A stretch of DNA of 64,000 nt. It comes from Coriaria nepalensis (Eukaryota > Streptophyta > Magnoliopsida > Cucurbitales > Coriariaceae). The notes below the pieces were generated by a model. The model was not told the origin of the DNA. It saw only the letters and a list, made by a program, of their open reading frames with translations, and searched no databases. Positions 11,403 to 21,789 of the stretch are shown piece by piece. The first letter of the stretch is position 1; every line of letters begins with the position of its first letter. The translations under genes were made by a program, and so were the position numbers. The stretch lies in contig CP114499.1 of the NCBI GenBank assembly GCA_027186245.1, forward strand, positions 3,849,001-3,913,000, in the 5' to 3' direction.

Positions 11403-12363
11403 CTCCGATCTCCGAGAAAGTGAAAGAAAAATGTCAACAAAACTTCCACAGGTTTTTCGATCTGAATGGATTCCCAACTTCTAAGTGGTCCCCTCCTATC
11501 TATTATTCTTCTTCCTCTTCTACTTCTACTGAAAAGTGGTGATGAGTTGACTCGACCGATTCCACGGAGTTGACTCATTTCTAAATCCCGGTCCACTGGG
11601 CCCATAAACCATGATGGCTTTAGCCCATGCCTAGTAATGATTTCTTTTTTCGGCATCGCCCGTGAAAGATTCTCAATTTTCACCGTCTATTATTAAAAGT
11701 CCTGTCTGTAATGAGTACTGAGTCATAATTATCTAATTTCTCAGCTTTTGCTTGAACACGCGTCTGAGGCATAATCAGACAGCTTTTTATGGCCCAGTTG
11801 ATGATAATAGGCCCAAGACAGGTCCAAAATCCGCCTACTCATTATCCCAACCCACAACTTTTACCCTTTTTGGGACGATTGGTGTAGCCATATGTCTTAA
11901 TTTCGATAAGTTATTATAAAATTAATATAATATAATGTATGATATTTAATTAAAGTAGATTTATACGACACGTTTATGAAAAGTTCGCAAAGGAATGTTT
12001 CCCAGATTCATTACAGTAACAAGTAGTAGTTATAATAATAACTTCAGTTCAAATTTCGAGTAATGCTTTTATTATTATTAATTCATATAACTGTAATCTT
12101 CATTTTTGTATACAGAAAGTGCGTATGCATGCGTTACATCTTCTCTTTTCTTCCCCATAACACCCCACCAGGCACCAAGTGGATTATATATATATGTGTA
12201 TGTATATGTCTATGTCTATGTATGATAAAGTCTTCCGATCTTTTTAGTTTCCGTTGTTTCCCCGAGAAAATAGAATCAGGATCGTTTTCTTCCATCTGGG
12301 TTCTGTTTCTCTGCTTTCTAGTGAATTTTGTGATTCTGTGCTCTCGTTTAGAAGGTGAATGGA
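11403..12363. other. Divergent promoter region between TMCO1-like and MTP genes
   Basis: The two genes diverge from this 960-bp interval, which should contain both promoters. It is AT-rich towards the MTP side, with a short TATATATATG tract at about 12186. No gene is seen. Confidence 0.45.
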
Positions 12364-14085
12364 ATGGAAGGGGATTTGGATAACTTAAAGAAACCTTTGC
12401 TGTCAGGGAGGAGAGTTTCTGGCGAGTACTGTAACCCAGCTTCTGCTCTAAAACATGAATTCTTGTCGAAATTGCCTGATAAACTTCGTTCTGGGTTTGA
12501 TCCTGAGACCCCTTTCGATAATCTCGATCTTTCCAGAACAAACGGTTTGATAGAAGGTACATCCATCTTTTACAACTCCCTCCATTTTGGTTGAATTCAG
12601 GTTGGCATTGTAATCTGTATGTATGCAGGAGAGAAAGATTACTATGAAAGACAATTAGCAACCCTTCAATCGTTTGAGGAAGTTGACGCTCTTGAACCAA
12701 ATCACGAAACCAGCCCAGTTTTAGATTCCGATGAAGAAGAAGAGCAAGCTAAACATGAGAAAGCTATGAAAGTTTCCAACTGGGCCAACGTTTTTCTTCT
12801 TGCTTTTAAGGTCATCCATATATACATATAGTCTTCTTGTAACCCTTCTGTTTAGTTCTTAACCCTTTTTTGTGGTGTTGAACTCAGATATATGCAACAG
12901 TGAAGAGCGGGTCATTAGCAATAGCTGCATCGACACTTGATTCTCTACTAGACTTAATGGCAGGTGGTATACTCTGGTTCACTCACTTATCGATGAAAAG
13001 CTTTAACATTTACAAGTACCCAATTGGCAAATTAAGAGTCCAACCAGTTGGCATTGTCATCTTTGCTGCTGTCATGGCTACTTTAGGTACACTTTCTTTC
13101 GATTTTAGCCGATATTGTTATCTGATATAGAGTTACTTATAGAGTTTGTTCCTTGTTCTACAAAGGCTTCCAAGTACTACTACAGGCCGTAGAACAGCTA
13201 ATAAAAGACGAACCTTCTTCGAAAATGAATTCCGAACAGTTTATATGGTTAAGTGCAATAATGCTAACGGCCACCCTAGTCAAGCTTGTCCTCTGGCTCT
13301 ACTGTAGAAGGTCAGGAAGCAAGATCGTCCGTGCTTATGCCAAGGTTTGAGGTTTAAATTAATGGCTACTCTTTTTTGTTATCATACAATGCAACATGTT
13401 CAACTTATGCAAGATGTGTTGAATGGATCTCTTACTTTCAGGATCATTATTTTGATGTCGTAACAAATATAGTCGGGTTTGTAGCCGCCGTTCTTGGCGA
13501 TACATATTATTGGTGGATTGATCCGGTGGGAGCTATAGTCCTTGCAGTCTACACGATTTCAAACTGGTCCGGAACTGTCATGGAGAATGCAGGTTACATT
13601 ACATTTAGAAAAATATTTTTTAGCCATATCAATTTTGAATTGATATTTACTCAAGTTGATAAAACTTTTGTGTATTTTATTAGTTTCTTTAGTTGGACAG
13701 TCAGCTTCCCCAGAAGTTCTTCAGAAACTGACTTACCTTGTTCTGCGGCACCACCCGGAAATCAAAAGGGTCGATACGGTCCGAGCGTACACATTCGGGG
13801 TTCTTTTTTTTGTCGAGGTTAAGACAACAAATTACATTATTATAATTCTTTTTTATTTGTTTAATATGTTTTTGACACTTACGTTTGTTTCATTTGCAAA
13901 AATATGTACAGATTGATATTGAGTTGCCGGAAGATTTGCCATTGAGAGAAGCGCATGCGATCGGAGAATCGTTGCAGATAAAGATTGAGGGGTTGCCGGA
14001 AGTTGAAAGGGCTTTTGTTCATCTTGATTTCGAGTGTGATCATAAGCCAGAACACTCCATTCTACGTAGACTCCCTAGCAGCTAG
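12364..14085 (+). CDS. Metal tolerance protein, Mn-type cation diffusion facilitator (MTP9/10/11 group)
   Basis: Seven exons join in frame: 12364-12556, 12629-12810, 12888-13086, 13166-13344, 13442-13592, 13684-13817 and 13912-14085, giving 403 aa. The protein has an acidic N-terminal region ([12 protein letters not shown]) and membrane segments starting at [14 protein letters not shown]. The metal-site motif DSLLD lies in the second helix and DHYFD in the fifth. Two DxxxD motifs mark the Mn subgroup of plant CDF transporters, whereas Zn types have HxxxD. The cytosolic C-terminal domain follows ([39 protein letters not shown]). Such proteins exchange Mn2+ for protons at Golgi/prevacuolar membranes; the exact location cannot be read here. 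An in-frame ATG at 12355 would add three residues. Confidence 0.92.
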
Positions 14086-15564
14086 ATTTTCTTATTTTAG
14101 TGTCTGTTTTTTAAGGTTTTCTAGTCCTATTTTATCCATTTTGGAAATGGTCAAGAGAAATCACTCTCTCTGTCTGATTCTCTTAACTCATTTTAATGTT
14201 TTAGAATGTGATATAGTAGTTTAGTAACTTTCGTTGTGTAATGAGAAGAAGTTATGGAATTAGGGTGGTAATTTCTTTGAGAACGATTTAAATGGTCTCC
14301 TCCTTCATGTACAAACATCAAAATTAATATTGATAGTGCTTGTAAGGGCAAAAAAACCAAAAAAAACCAAAAAAAAAGAAATGGCTTCAGATTAGCCCTA
14401 TGGAAAACAGCAAAAAATGAGTCAATTTTCCACGCATTCGACTTCGTTTGAGGCGAATTTGAGATGACGTAATTTGATCCATCCACTTAAAAATGGAAGG
14501 ATGAAATTGAAACTCATGCCCGACACACGGTGATAATATATTTTAATTATTTATAATAAATTAAGTTATGATTTATAAAGAAATTTGAGAAGTGTAATAA
14601 TTAAATTATATATAATTATTATTTAAATTTTACCTGTAAAATATATTTAAATCATAATTATAAATTTATAGCAATATAGTTAAAATAGTATCGTGATTCG
14701 GTAAAAAAGCCATGAACAAAGGAAACTTTTCTTCGAGGTGAATGATTGATTGGAAAACAGTATCAGAGGGAAGGCAATGCCGGAGAGAAGATGTGAGAGA
14801 AGAGGAGAAAAATAATGATTTTTTTTAGGTAAGCCGTCTTAGCTTTTTAATTTTAGATTTGCAGTTTTAACTTTTTAAGTTTAATCTCTCTTTTATTTTT
14901 TTATATTATGTATATCTGATCAAATATTTATACTCTAATATATCGGATCCGTAATAAAATTAATCAAACCAGATCGAACCGATCCAATCAAATTTTTGAA
15001 GATTATCCTCTTATCTTAATCCATTAAATCAGATCAAATCAATTCTATTCGGATTAAGATATTTTGGCCTATTTACAAGCATGCAATATAGATTAATATT
15101 ATTACTGACAACTACTGACAACTAAGTGGGCTAAGCCCAAATATCCGTGCCTAAGTGGCCTAAAGACCCAAACTGAGGGCTTCTTCTACATGTTACGTGT
15201 TAACTATTTTCCTATCATCAGAGAAGCACGAGAGTTGACAGTTCTCTCAACAGGAAAATCCAGTCTCGTAATCGTTGACACAAACTCTTGTTTAAGCGCT
15301 ATGGAACAGAGGCGGAAAAAAAAACCCCTCTTTGAAATAGAGTAACAGAGAGACGTAAAGCTCCATCTCCTTCCTTCCTTTCCTTCCAATTTACATGCTG
15401 GTGATTTCTGGGTTTTTCTTTTTCGATTCTGTCTACTGTGAAAATGCATACTTGATTTTGAAGTATTTTCTGGGTTTGTGATTTATGGGTTTTGATATTG
15501 CCGATTTTCTATCATTTTGATCCAGAGAAAACTTCAATTCAAGTAAAACTACAATCCCTCCTCC
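14086..15564. other. Intergenic region, 3' UTR of MTP and promoter of next gene
   Basis: The stretch is AT-rich with no supported gene. It contains several GATC/CGGAT-rich words at 14930-15060 like those at 45.2-46.0 kb and 61.1-61.4 kb, which may mark small transposon relics. Confidence 0.35.
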
Positions 15565-16483
15565 ATGAATTCGATCTTCTCTGCTTCCTCCCTAATTCCA
15601 TCACTCACCTGCAAGTTTCCTCCTCCATCTCCTCAACTACAATCCCTATACATCAACTCTCACCATGACCATCACCACTCTGTCTCATTCCCCTCCATTT
15701 CCTATGCCTCATTTCCTTCTTGCAAATCCCTCAAAGCTATAATCCCTTCCAATGAAGGTACTGTCTCTGTCATCAACTTCGAAGATTTTATCGAGAAAGA
15801 CTGGTCTTTTCTCGATTCAGACAACTTCAATTCCGAACAAGACCAGAACCGGATATTTCACCAAATCATTTCTTCCGGAAAGATCAAAGATAACTCTAGG
15901 GTTCTTGTTTCGATCCCTTCCGAAGGGTTTGTAGACCAACTTGTCGAATCAGCACCCAAACATGATCTGCTTGTTGTCCATGATTCTCTCTTACCCTTAG
16001 TTTGCATCAAAGAAAAATACGACAAGGTTAAATGCTGGCAAGGAGAACTTATATATGTGCCGGAAAAGTGGACCCCGTTTGATGTCGTGTTTCTCTACTA
16101 TCTTCCCGGATTACCCTTTGAACTTGACCTTATTTTTGAAGCACTTTCGGAACGGTGCTCACCAGGTGAGAATCTTTATTTAGTTCTTCCCAGAATGTTT
16201 TGTTATTTTCTTGATTAAGTATTTCCTCAATGTTGTTGTTTCTAAGAGCAGCTGTGCCTGTTAATCATCATGAATAGGTGCAAGAGTAGTTATTAGTCAT
16301 CCTCAAGGAAGGGAAGCGTTGAAGCAGCAAAGGGAAATGTATTCCGATATTGTTGTGTCGGAGTTGCCCGATAAGACCACTTTGGAGAAAGCAGCTGCAG
16401 ATCGTTCTTTCGGTTTGGTCGAATTTCAGGATGCGTCTGAGTTTTACCTTGTAGTTTTGAATTTTCAGGGAAAAGGAAACTAG
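15565..16483 (+). CDS. Uncharacterised, probably chloroplast-targeted protein
   Basis: Two exons (15565-16165 and 16278-16483, GT-AG, phase 1) encode 268 aa. The first 60 or so residues are rich in Ser, Pro and small residues and poor in acidic residues (MNSIFSASSLIPSLTCKF), as in plastid transit peptides. The mature part has alternating beta/alpha-like segments (DNSRVLVSIPSEGFVDQLVE, HDLLVVHDS, WTPFDVVFLYYLPGLPFELDLIFEALSERCSPGARVVISHPQGREAL), suggesting a Rossmann-like fold similar to methyltransferase relatives. No glycine-rich SAM motif was recognised. I know of no assigned function. The start is the first ATG with a transit-like peptide. Confidence 0.72.
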
Positions 16484-16753
16484 AACTATTTGTATCTTCT
16501 ACAGTAGTGCTACAATTGGATAAATGTCTCATTTTCAGTTTAGAAGAATTGCTGCTTCTGTCATTCTACTTACCCAACCTAATTCACAGCTGCAAGACTA
16601 TGTACTTATCTGTAGTCTAGAATTTTTCAATGATACATTTATTTATGTAAAGATACAAAAACTTACAAACTGCAGTCATTTGACGTGACCCTCATATCTA
16701 ACCAAAATAAGCTTAAAGAATTACATATTCTAAACCTTTAGCACTGGATTGTA

Positions 16754-17842
16754 TTAAATCTCAGGACACTGAAAAAAATTTCTAATCGCCTTTATGAGGT
16801 GGCCGTTCTCTATCCGTTTTTCTTCTTTCCATATTCGCCCAGTAACTGGTAACGTTAGCTCTTTCTGATCCCCACCCGAAAAATAAAGAACCAGATTCCT
16901 ATGGATGATAAGACCATCTTGACTGTCACGGACCTTCCTACGACTATCACGGATGCTCCTCAGAACTCCATGCGATATCAACTTACGACCATTACCACCA
17001 ACTTCCAAACTGTAAATGAATTTCTTAGCCTCCTCGTTGTCTCCCATGAACCGTACAAAAGCCATGTAAACCAGAGCAGAACCCAACCGAAAAGCCTCAA
17101 AGTGCAAGCAAAACTGCCTTCCGAAACAGTTGAAGACGGTCAACATCCAAACAGCATTTTCAACTTCAAACGGAAATGATTGAATGTAACGGTGGTTAAA
17201 AGAAGAACCGTAATGCATGGCAACCTGGGGATTATCCTTGAGATGTTGCATTAAGGCATGGATATCGCCCGTGATAGAGCAATTGAATCTGGCATAAGGG
17301 CAGTTATAGGGACGGAATCGACATTTTAGCTCGCGATAGGGCTTGCGCAGTATGGGGAAATAACGTGGCTGCTGTGGTTTTTGTATCTGCATGGGAGTTG
17401 TAATGACATGGCAATTTTCTCCAAAGCCAAGCATCTTATGTGACTGAGATTGGAATGGCAAGTTGGGCAACTGTTTTGCAGTTGGGTCTTGCAGTTTGAA
17501 CATAATGTGTGACCGTTTGGACACTCAGAAAAAATCGTAACAGTTAGACTGAAAAAATAAATAAATAAATAAAAGAAAGAAAAGTAACGGAGTTTGAATT
17601 TGAAAGCAAGGAGATACCTGGTGGATAGGGTACGTCAACGTTGTGCAAATGGGGCATTTGAGCAGCTTGTGGACGCTTGCTTTTAGTCGTTGTAATGAGG
17701 TTGATGTGAGAGTGGAATCCGTTTCAGGTTTCGTTCTTGTCATGTCACGGATCGGAACAGATGGGTTTGAGTCAGCAACTGGTTTGAAAGAATCTTCTCT
17801 GGGAGGCATTGTTGGTTGGAATGTAATGATATCGCTACTCAC
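16754..17842 (-). pseudogene. SINA-type RING E3 ligase with a 1-nt frameshift
   Basis: Exon 1 is 17842-17618 and exon 2 starts at 17523 after an AG. Across the junction the RING is complete: CPICTTLTYPIHQ | CPNGHTLCSNCKTQLQNSCPTC. In that frame the protein then reads LPCRYKNHSSHVISPYC and meets TAA at 17328-17326, giving only 140 aa. From about 17344 the SINA domain continues in the next frame (KPYRELKCRFRPYNCPY, AMHYGSSFNHRYIQ, WMLTVFNCFGRQFCLHFEAF, DSHRKVRDS-like region, TGRIWKEE) to the stop at 16754. One base is missing near 17345-17347. SINA proteins ubiquitinate substrates through the RING and dimerise and bind substrates with the SINA domain. A Cys expected in the first SIAH zinc finger (GC of the family) is Ser here. 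The gene is either a recent pseudogene, a RING-only product, or a sequence error. Confidence 0.85.
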
Positions 17843-18284
17843 TGGAATCTGTTAGTGTTGGAATCTGTTGAAATTTGAGGAGAAAGAAAAGAAAACAGAG
17901 ATATCCCGTTATACTAATTACAAAGAAATAAATATATGTGAAAGTATCAAACAGTACAACTACACCAAAACACCAACATAAAGCAAAATCCACTTCTAAG
18001 TATCACTTAAATTAGCTAAAAATTATCAATCAGAGAAGATGAAATGAAGCAGGCAAGTTCCAATCAGGAAACCAACATTCAATCGGAAGAAACAGAACCC
18101 CCATCTCAGCATTTCAAAAACTAAGACCAAAAACAGGTGAACAGTATAAAAACTTGCAACAAGTAAAACAAAGAGAAAACCAAAAGAAGCAAAAAAAAAA
18201 AAAAAAGGGTGTTTGAGAAGAGAGTTCCAAGCCCAATGCACACATTTGCAGAACAATTATAGTACATAATTATATTCAAGAAAA
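17843..18284. other. Upstream region of SINA-like gene
   Basis: No gene is seen. It should contain the promoter and leader of the minus-strand SINA-like gene. An A-rich run lies at 18190-18206. Confidence 0.35.
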
Positions 18285-18357
18285 GAAGAAAAACGGCATG
18301 GGACGTGAGGCTCAAAAACAGAAGAAAAAACGGCATGGGACGTGAGGCTCAAAAACA
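18285..18357. repeat. Tandem duplication, about 37 bp twice
   Basis: The unit containing ACGGCATGGGACGTGAGGCT occurs at 18285-18320 and again at 18321-18357, almost identical. A weaker third version (GTGGATCGGAAGCTCAAAGACAGC) follows near 18382. It lies upstream of the SINA-like gene. Confidence 0.85.
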
Positions 18358-19383
18358 GCAAATCCAAAAGACAGGGAGGAAACGTGGATCGGAAGCTCAA
18401 AGACAGCATAAAACAAAAACATACCTCCCCGCACGAGCTCCGGAACTTACGCCTATTACCCGGCAGGATATGGAAACTATGAAAAAATTGGTACTTTATG
18501 TAATTTTTTTTTTCTCTGCTTCAGCCTTGTCCTTGATGCTTCGCATACAAACGTACGTCTCTTTACAAGGATGTGAATACCGGTTCCGTTGACTTTCTAA
18601 ATGGGGCCAAACACCTTCTACTATACCTGTCTTCTGGTATCATCTAAAGCTTATATGTTTGAGATATTGCGCTACAGCTAATAACAAGTAAAAAGTCAAG
18701 ACTGACATTTTTCTGTCTCCTTAACTGCCAGCCTTGGTCCTTTTCACTCTTTCAACTTGAATGCGTTTTAGAAAGGCATGGAGGGGGGAAAAGCTTCAAA
18801 CACATTTGGCTAAATATAACCAAAATTACTCATTAATGGATTTTTCGCCTTTTGGGTATTCAATCTTTGACTAGTGTGATGCAGAAAACCAGAGACTAGA
18901 GTGGGTCATGCACAGCAATCACTAATTCACCTGGACCACTTTCACGGGTCCTTACATCTTATAACTTCTCAATTACTCCATTTTTGTTTAATCATTTTCT
19001 TTCGAATCCGGGTCTTGTTTATCTGTCTTGCATTTTCCCACCGGATCTGATCTGACTCAAAGCTAATGAAGCCAACATGGTAAATCTTAGTAGTAGTAAA
19101 ATAATTTTATCATGTCCTTATTCCTTACTATTATTACACTCAAGCAACACTAAACCATTGTTTAGTTGTTCTACCTTCTTATCTTCATCTGTCCTTGAGT
19201 GGATTCAAATTTGTAGATTATTATGTCATCATGTGAAATATGAGCTGTTCAGTGAAGAAGAGGATGATTCGATTTCCTTGATCAAAAACCTTTTCCTTTA
19301 CATCGCATATATCATATTCTAATGGTACAGATAGGAAAGTGAATACTTCATTGTTGCACACTGATTCTTTTTTTTTTTTTCAC
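18358..19383. other. Spacer between SINA-like gene and MAG relic
   Basis: No domain-bearing ORF is found. A T-run at about 19369-19381 precedes the 3' end of the glycosylase relic. Confidence 0.35.
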
Positions 19384-20623
19384 TACAGTGAAGGTGGTGG
19401 TGGTCTAAGAGAGTTTTTGGGAGCACTTATCCAGGAAGTACCTGCAATGGCAAATCTCCAAAGTGCATTAAAATGTTCCGGCAAGGCATGTTCGATTCCA
19501 ACACATGGACCTACCAGAATACTTTCTGGCTCTGGACCATCTAGTAATTCTAGACCACCTGCAACAAAGACAACCACAAGTGGCCATTTATTAGTAAACA
19601 ATGACTGCAGAAATATATACAGATAAGAAGCTTTTGATCCATGGTGAATTCAAGGTTACCAGGAGAGTAAAGGCGATGGTTAGACCATTCAGTCGAAAGC
19701 CCAAGCGCTTGGCCAACCTGAAGAAACGGACAATAAATATACATCAGTGAATCTGGTACCCATAGAAACATGTAATAGCTGATAATAAAAAATTCAAGTC
19801 AAATGCAGAAAAATCATTAACAACTTACAAGGCTGTTACAAATTGAAAAGTATTATAACCTTTCCACGACCAGAGAGTAGAACAGGCTTCTCGGTTTTCT
19901 GACCCCTACTCTGCTGAATCGTCTCCAGGCCTATGCAATGAGACAGTTTTCTGTATCTATGTTTCGGCTGGATTACTGTTGGGGCTAGATGAACTTTGAA
20001 TTGATTAGACCAGAAAGTGCAAAAAAGCTTAAGAGTTACCAGAAGAAACAGGAGCACAAGATCGGATCAAAACGGCCGCATCATATGGAGACCGTAGCAT
20101 AGATAAACATGTGCATGACCGCCCGGTCCAAACTAAGGAAAGAATTGGAGAAACAATTTAATCAAAAAAGGCACAAATTGTATTGATGGTGATCATTATT
20201 GTATCCATAATGCTCTATAATACAAAGATGGTGAATTGCGAATTAAGTTGTCTTACTACAGGGTCCGTTCTTGCTGTAATGCCAAGCCGGCCGTGAAAAG
20301 CCGAATCATTTGGTCCATAAGCTTCTACCTGTGTGGAAATATTAAAAGGGATTTTTCTCAGTATCAATTAGTAACTACCCAGTTCAAAGAAAGGACTTAT
20401 CAAGTGTAAAAATTATAACTTCCATTACTTTTCTAACGAGTATTGCATTTTCTCGAGAAACAAACATGACAAGAGTAAAGACAAAAAGGAAATGTAACAT
20501 GAACATTGAAGATATCTCGGTGATCAGAAGAACGACATCGTCTCGTTGAAGAAGCTATCCGAGCAAGCAAGGGGCAAGGTCCTGGGGATCGATTAGGAAA
20601 AATTCAGGAGACAGGATCGTCAT
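19384..20623 (-). pseudogene. DNA-3-methyladenine glycosylase (MAG/AAG) pseudogene
   Basis: Six minus-strand blocks resemble MPG/AAG-type base-excision repair glycosylases: 20623-20516 (LSPEFF, DLAP, RDDVVL, ITE), 20328-20257 (VEAYGPNDSAFHGRLGITAR), 20132-20040 (FGPGGHAHVYLCYGLHMM, then AAVLIRSCAPV), 19930-19860 (GLETIQQSRGQKTEKP), 19717-19660 (VGQALGLSTEWSNH) and 19558-19384 (LVGPCVGIEHALPEH, WRFAIAG). Lesions are an in-frame TAG at 20557-20555 where homologues have Lys, and a net deletion in the third block, where about eleven conserved residues are missing after LHMM and the frame shifts, reaching TGA at 20069-20067. The first intron starts with ATATC, not GT. An ORF upstream (20886-20620) could be the old N-terminus in a shifted frame. 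This enzyme normally removes alkylated purines; this copy cannot make a full protein. Confidence 0.87.
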
Positions 20624-20911
20624 TTCGCCGAGAGACGGGGGTTGGGATTGTTGTTGGCGTGGCTACGAGTTGGGGCTGCTGTTGCTGTTTGGGTTTGGCT
20701 CGAATAGTAACCGACTTGGAGCTCATGCCACGCCGAGTCGTCCGAGTTATAGGTTCCTTTGACTCGGCGGGCGACTCGTTCGAATGGCCGAATTATGTTC
20801 ATTTTCGGTTCCGGGGAAGCAAAAGAGGAGGTGCCTGGGAATCGGAAAAGACGATGAAATAGAAAAGAAAGGGGGTATGACGTCAACTCGCTGATTAAAA
20901 TAAAAAAGGAA

Positions 20912-20993
20912 CGTCGCCTGAGAGATTCGAACTCTCGCGGGGAAACCCCATGTACTTAGCAGGCACACGCCTTAACCACTCGGCCAAAGCGAC
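20912..20993 (-). tRNA. tRNA-Ser (anticodon GCU)
   Basis: The 82-nt minus-strand sequence folds as a cloverleaf with a long variable arm. The acceptor stem GTCGCTT pairs with AGGCGAC followed by discriminator G. The anticodon stem TGTGC/GTACA holds the loop CTGCTAA with anticodon GCT. The variable arm is ATGGGGTTTCCCCG-like and the T arm contains GAGAGTTCGAATCTCTC. A run of six T follows within 10 nt, as expected for a Pol III terminator. No CCA is encoded, as usual for nuclear genes. Confidence 0.95.
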
Positions 20994-20994
20994 G

Positions 20995-21261
20995 TTGCTG
21001 GAACTGAAGCCAGAAAGTAAACTTATTAAGAAACACAAAGACATCCATAATTGGGCCTGAAAGAAGTGGCATCGAAATAGGGATGCTGAGCTGGGTTTGT
21101 CTTTTTATGTAACATGGACTTGTCATGATCAAGCAACAAGGATGGTCCCGTGCAATTAATCAAGCAAGAAGGAAGTTGGATCCATTACACTTTCCCATTA
21201 CCTGCTTAGCTAATGCCTAAATAGTAATGGCTAATGGGCTAACCAAATCATCAGGAACATA
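20995..21261. other. Short spacer before hAT region
   Basis: No coding or RNA feature is seen between the tRNA gene and the proposed left end of the outer hAT element. Confidence 0.3.
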
Positions 21262-21789
21262 TAGAGGTAGCAATTCGTTCTGGTACGGCCTGCTCTGACT
21301 TCGGCCCGGTATGATATGGATATGGTAACAGGCTTGTGTCATGTTGTGTCAGCCTATTGGCTTGCCCATGAGTCGGTCCGTGTCGTATCGAAATATCAAT
21401 GACTATTACATATTTTTATTATGTTTAGATATTTTCTTATTTATGTCATATCATATTGAGAATGCGGATGTTAAAGTAGAGGGGAAATCTATGAGAAATA
21501 AGAGGGTTTAGAGTTTGGACATCTGTCTGAAGAAGACGAGCACATGAGAAGGTAGTTCATGCATTATTAATAATTAAAATTATAAATAAATTGTAAAAAG
21601 TATTGTTTGGTTAAAAAAGATATTGCATTAATCAAAAGGTTTTAATATACAAAATGATTTCCAATGAAAAAAACCTCTCCTGACCATAGTAGGGGAAAAA
21701 TCGGTCATCAACCTTCGCTACAAGATTTAAAAATGAAAAATAAAAATAATCAAAAATTTATAATTATAGATCAAATTCTCTAAATTTCA

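Noticed and set aside
16901..17179. Plus-strand ORF of 92 codons
   Set aside because: It lies opposite the SINA domain exon and has no features of its own.
18026..18336. Phe/Leu-rich minus-strand ORFs resembling membrane proteins
   Set aside because: Composition comes from A/T-rich DNA upstream of the SINA-like gene; two overlapping frames both look hydrophobic.
20620..20886. 88-codon ORF as a separate gene
   Set aside because: It lies directly upstream of the first MAG block and overlaps its start in another frame; more likely the old N-terminus or leader of the MAG relic.
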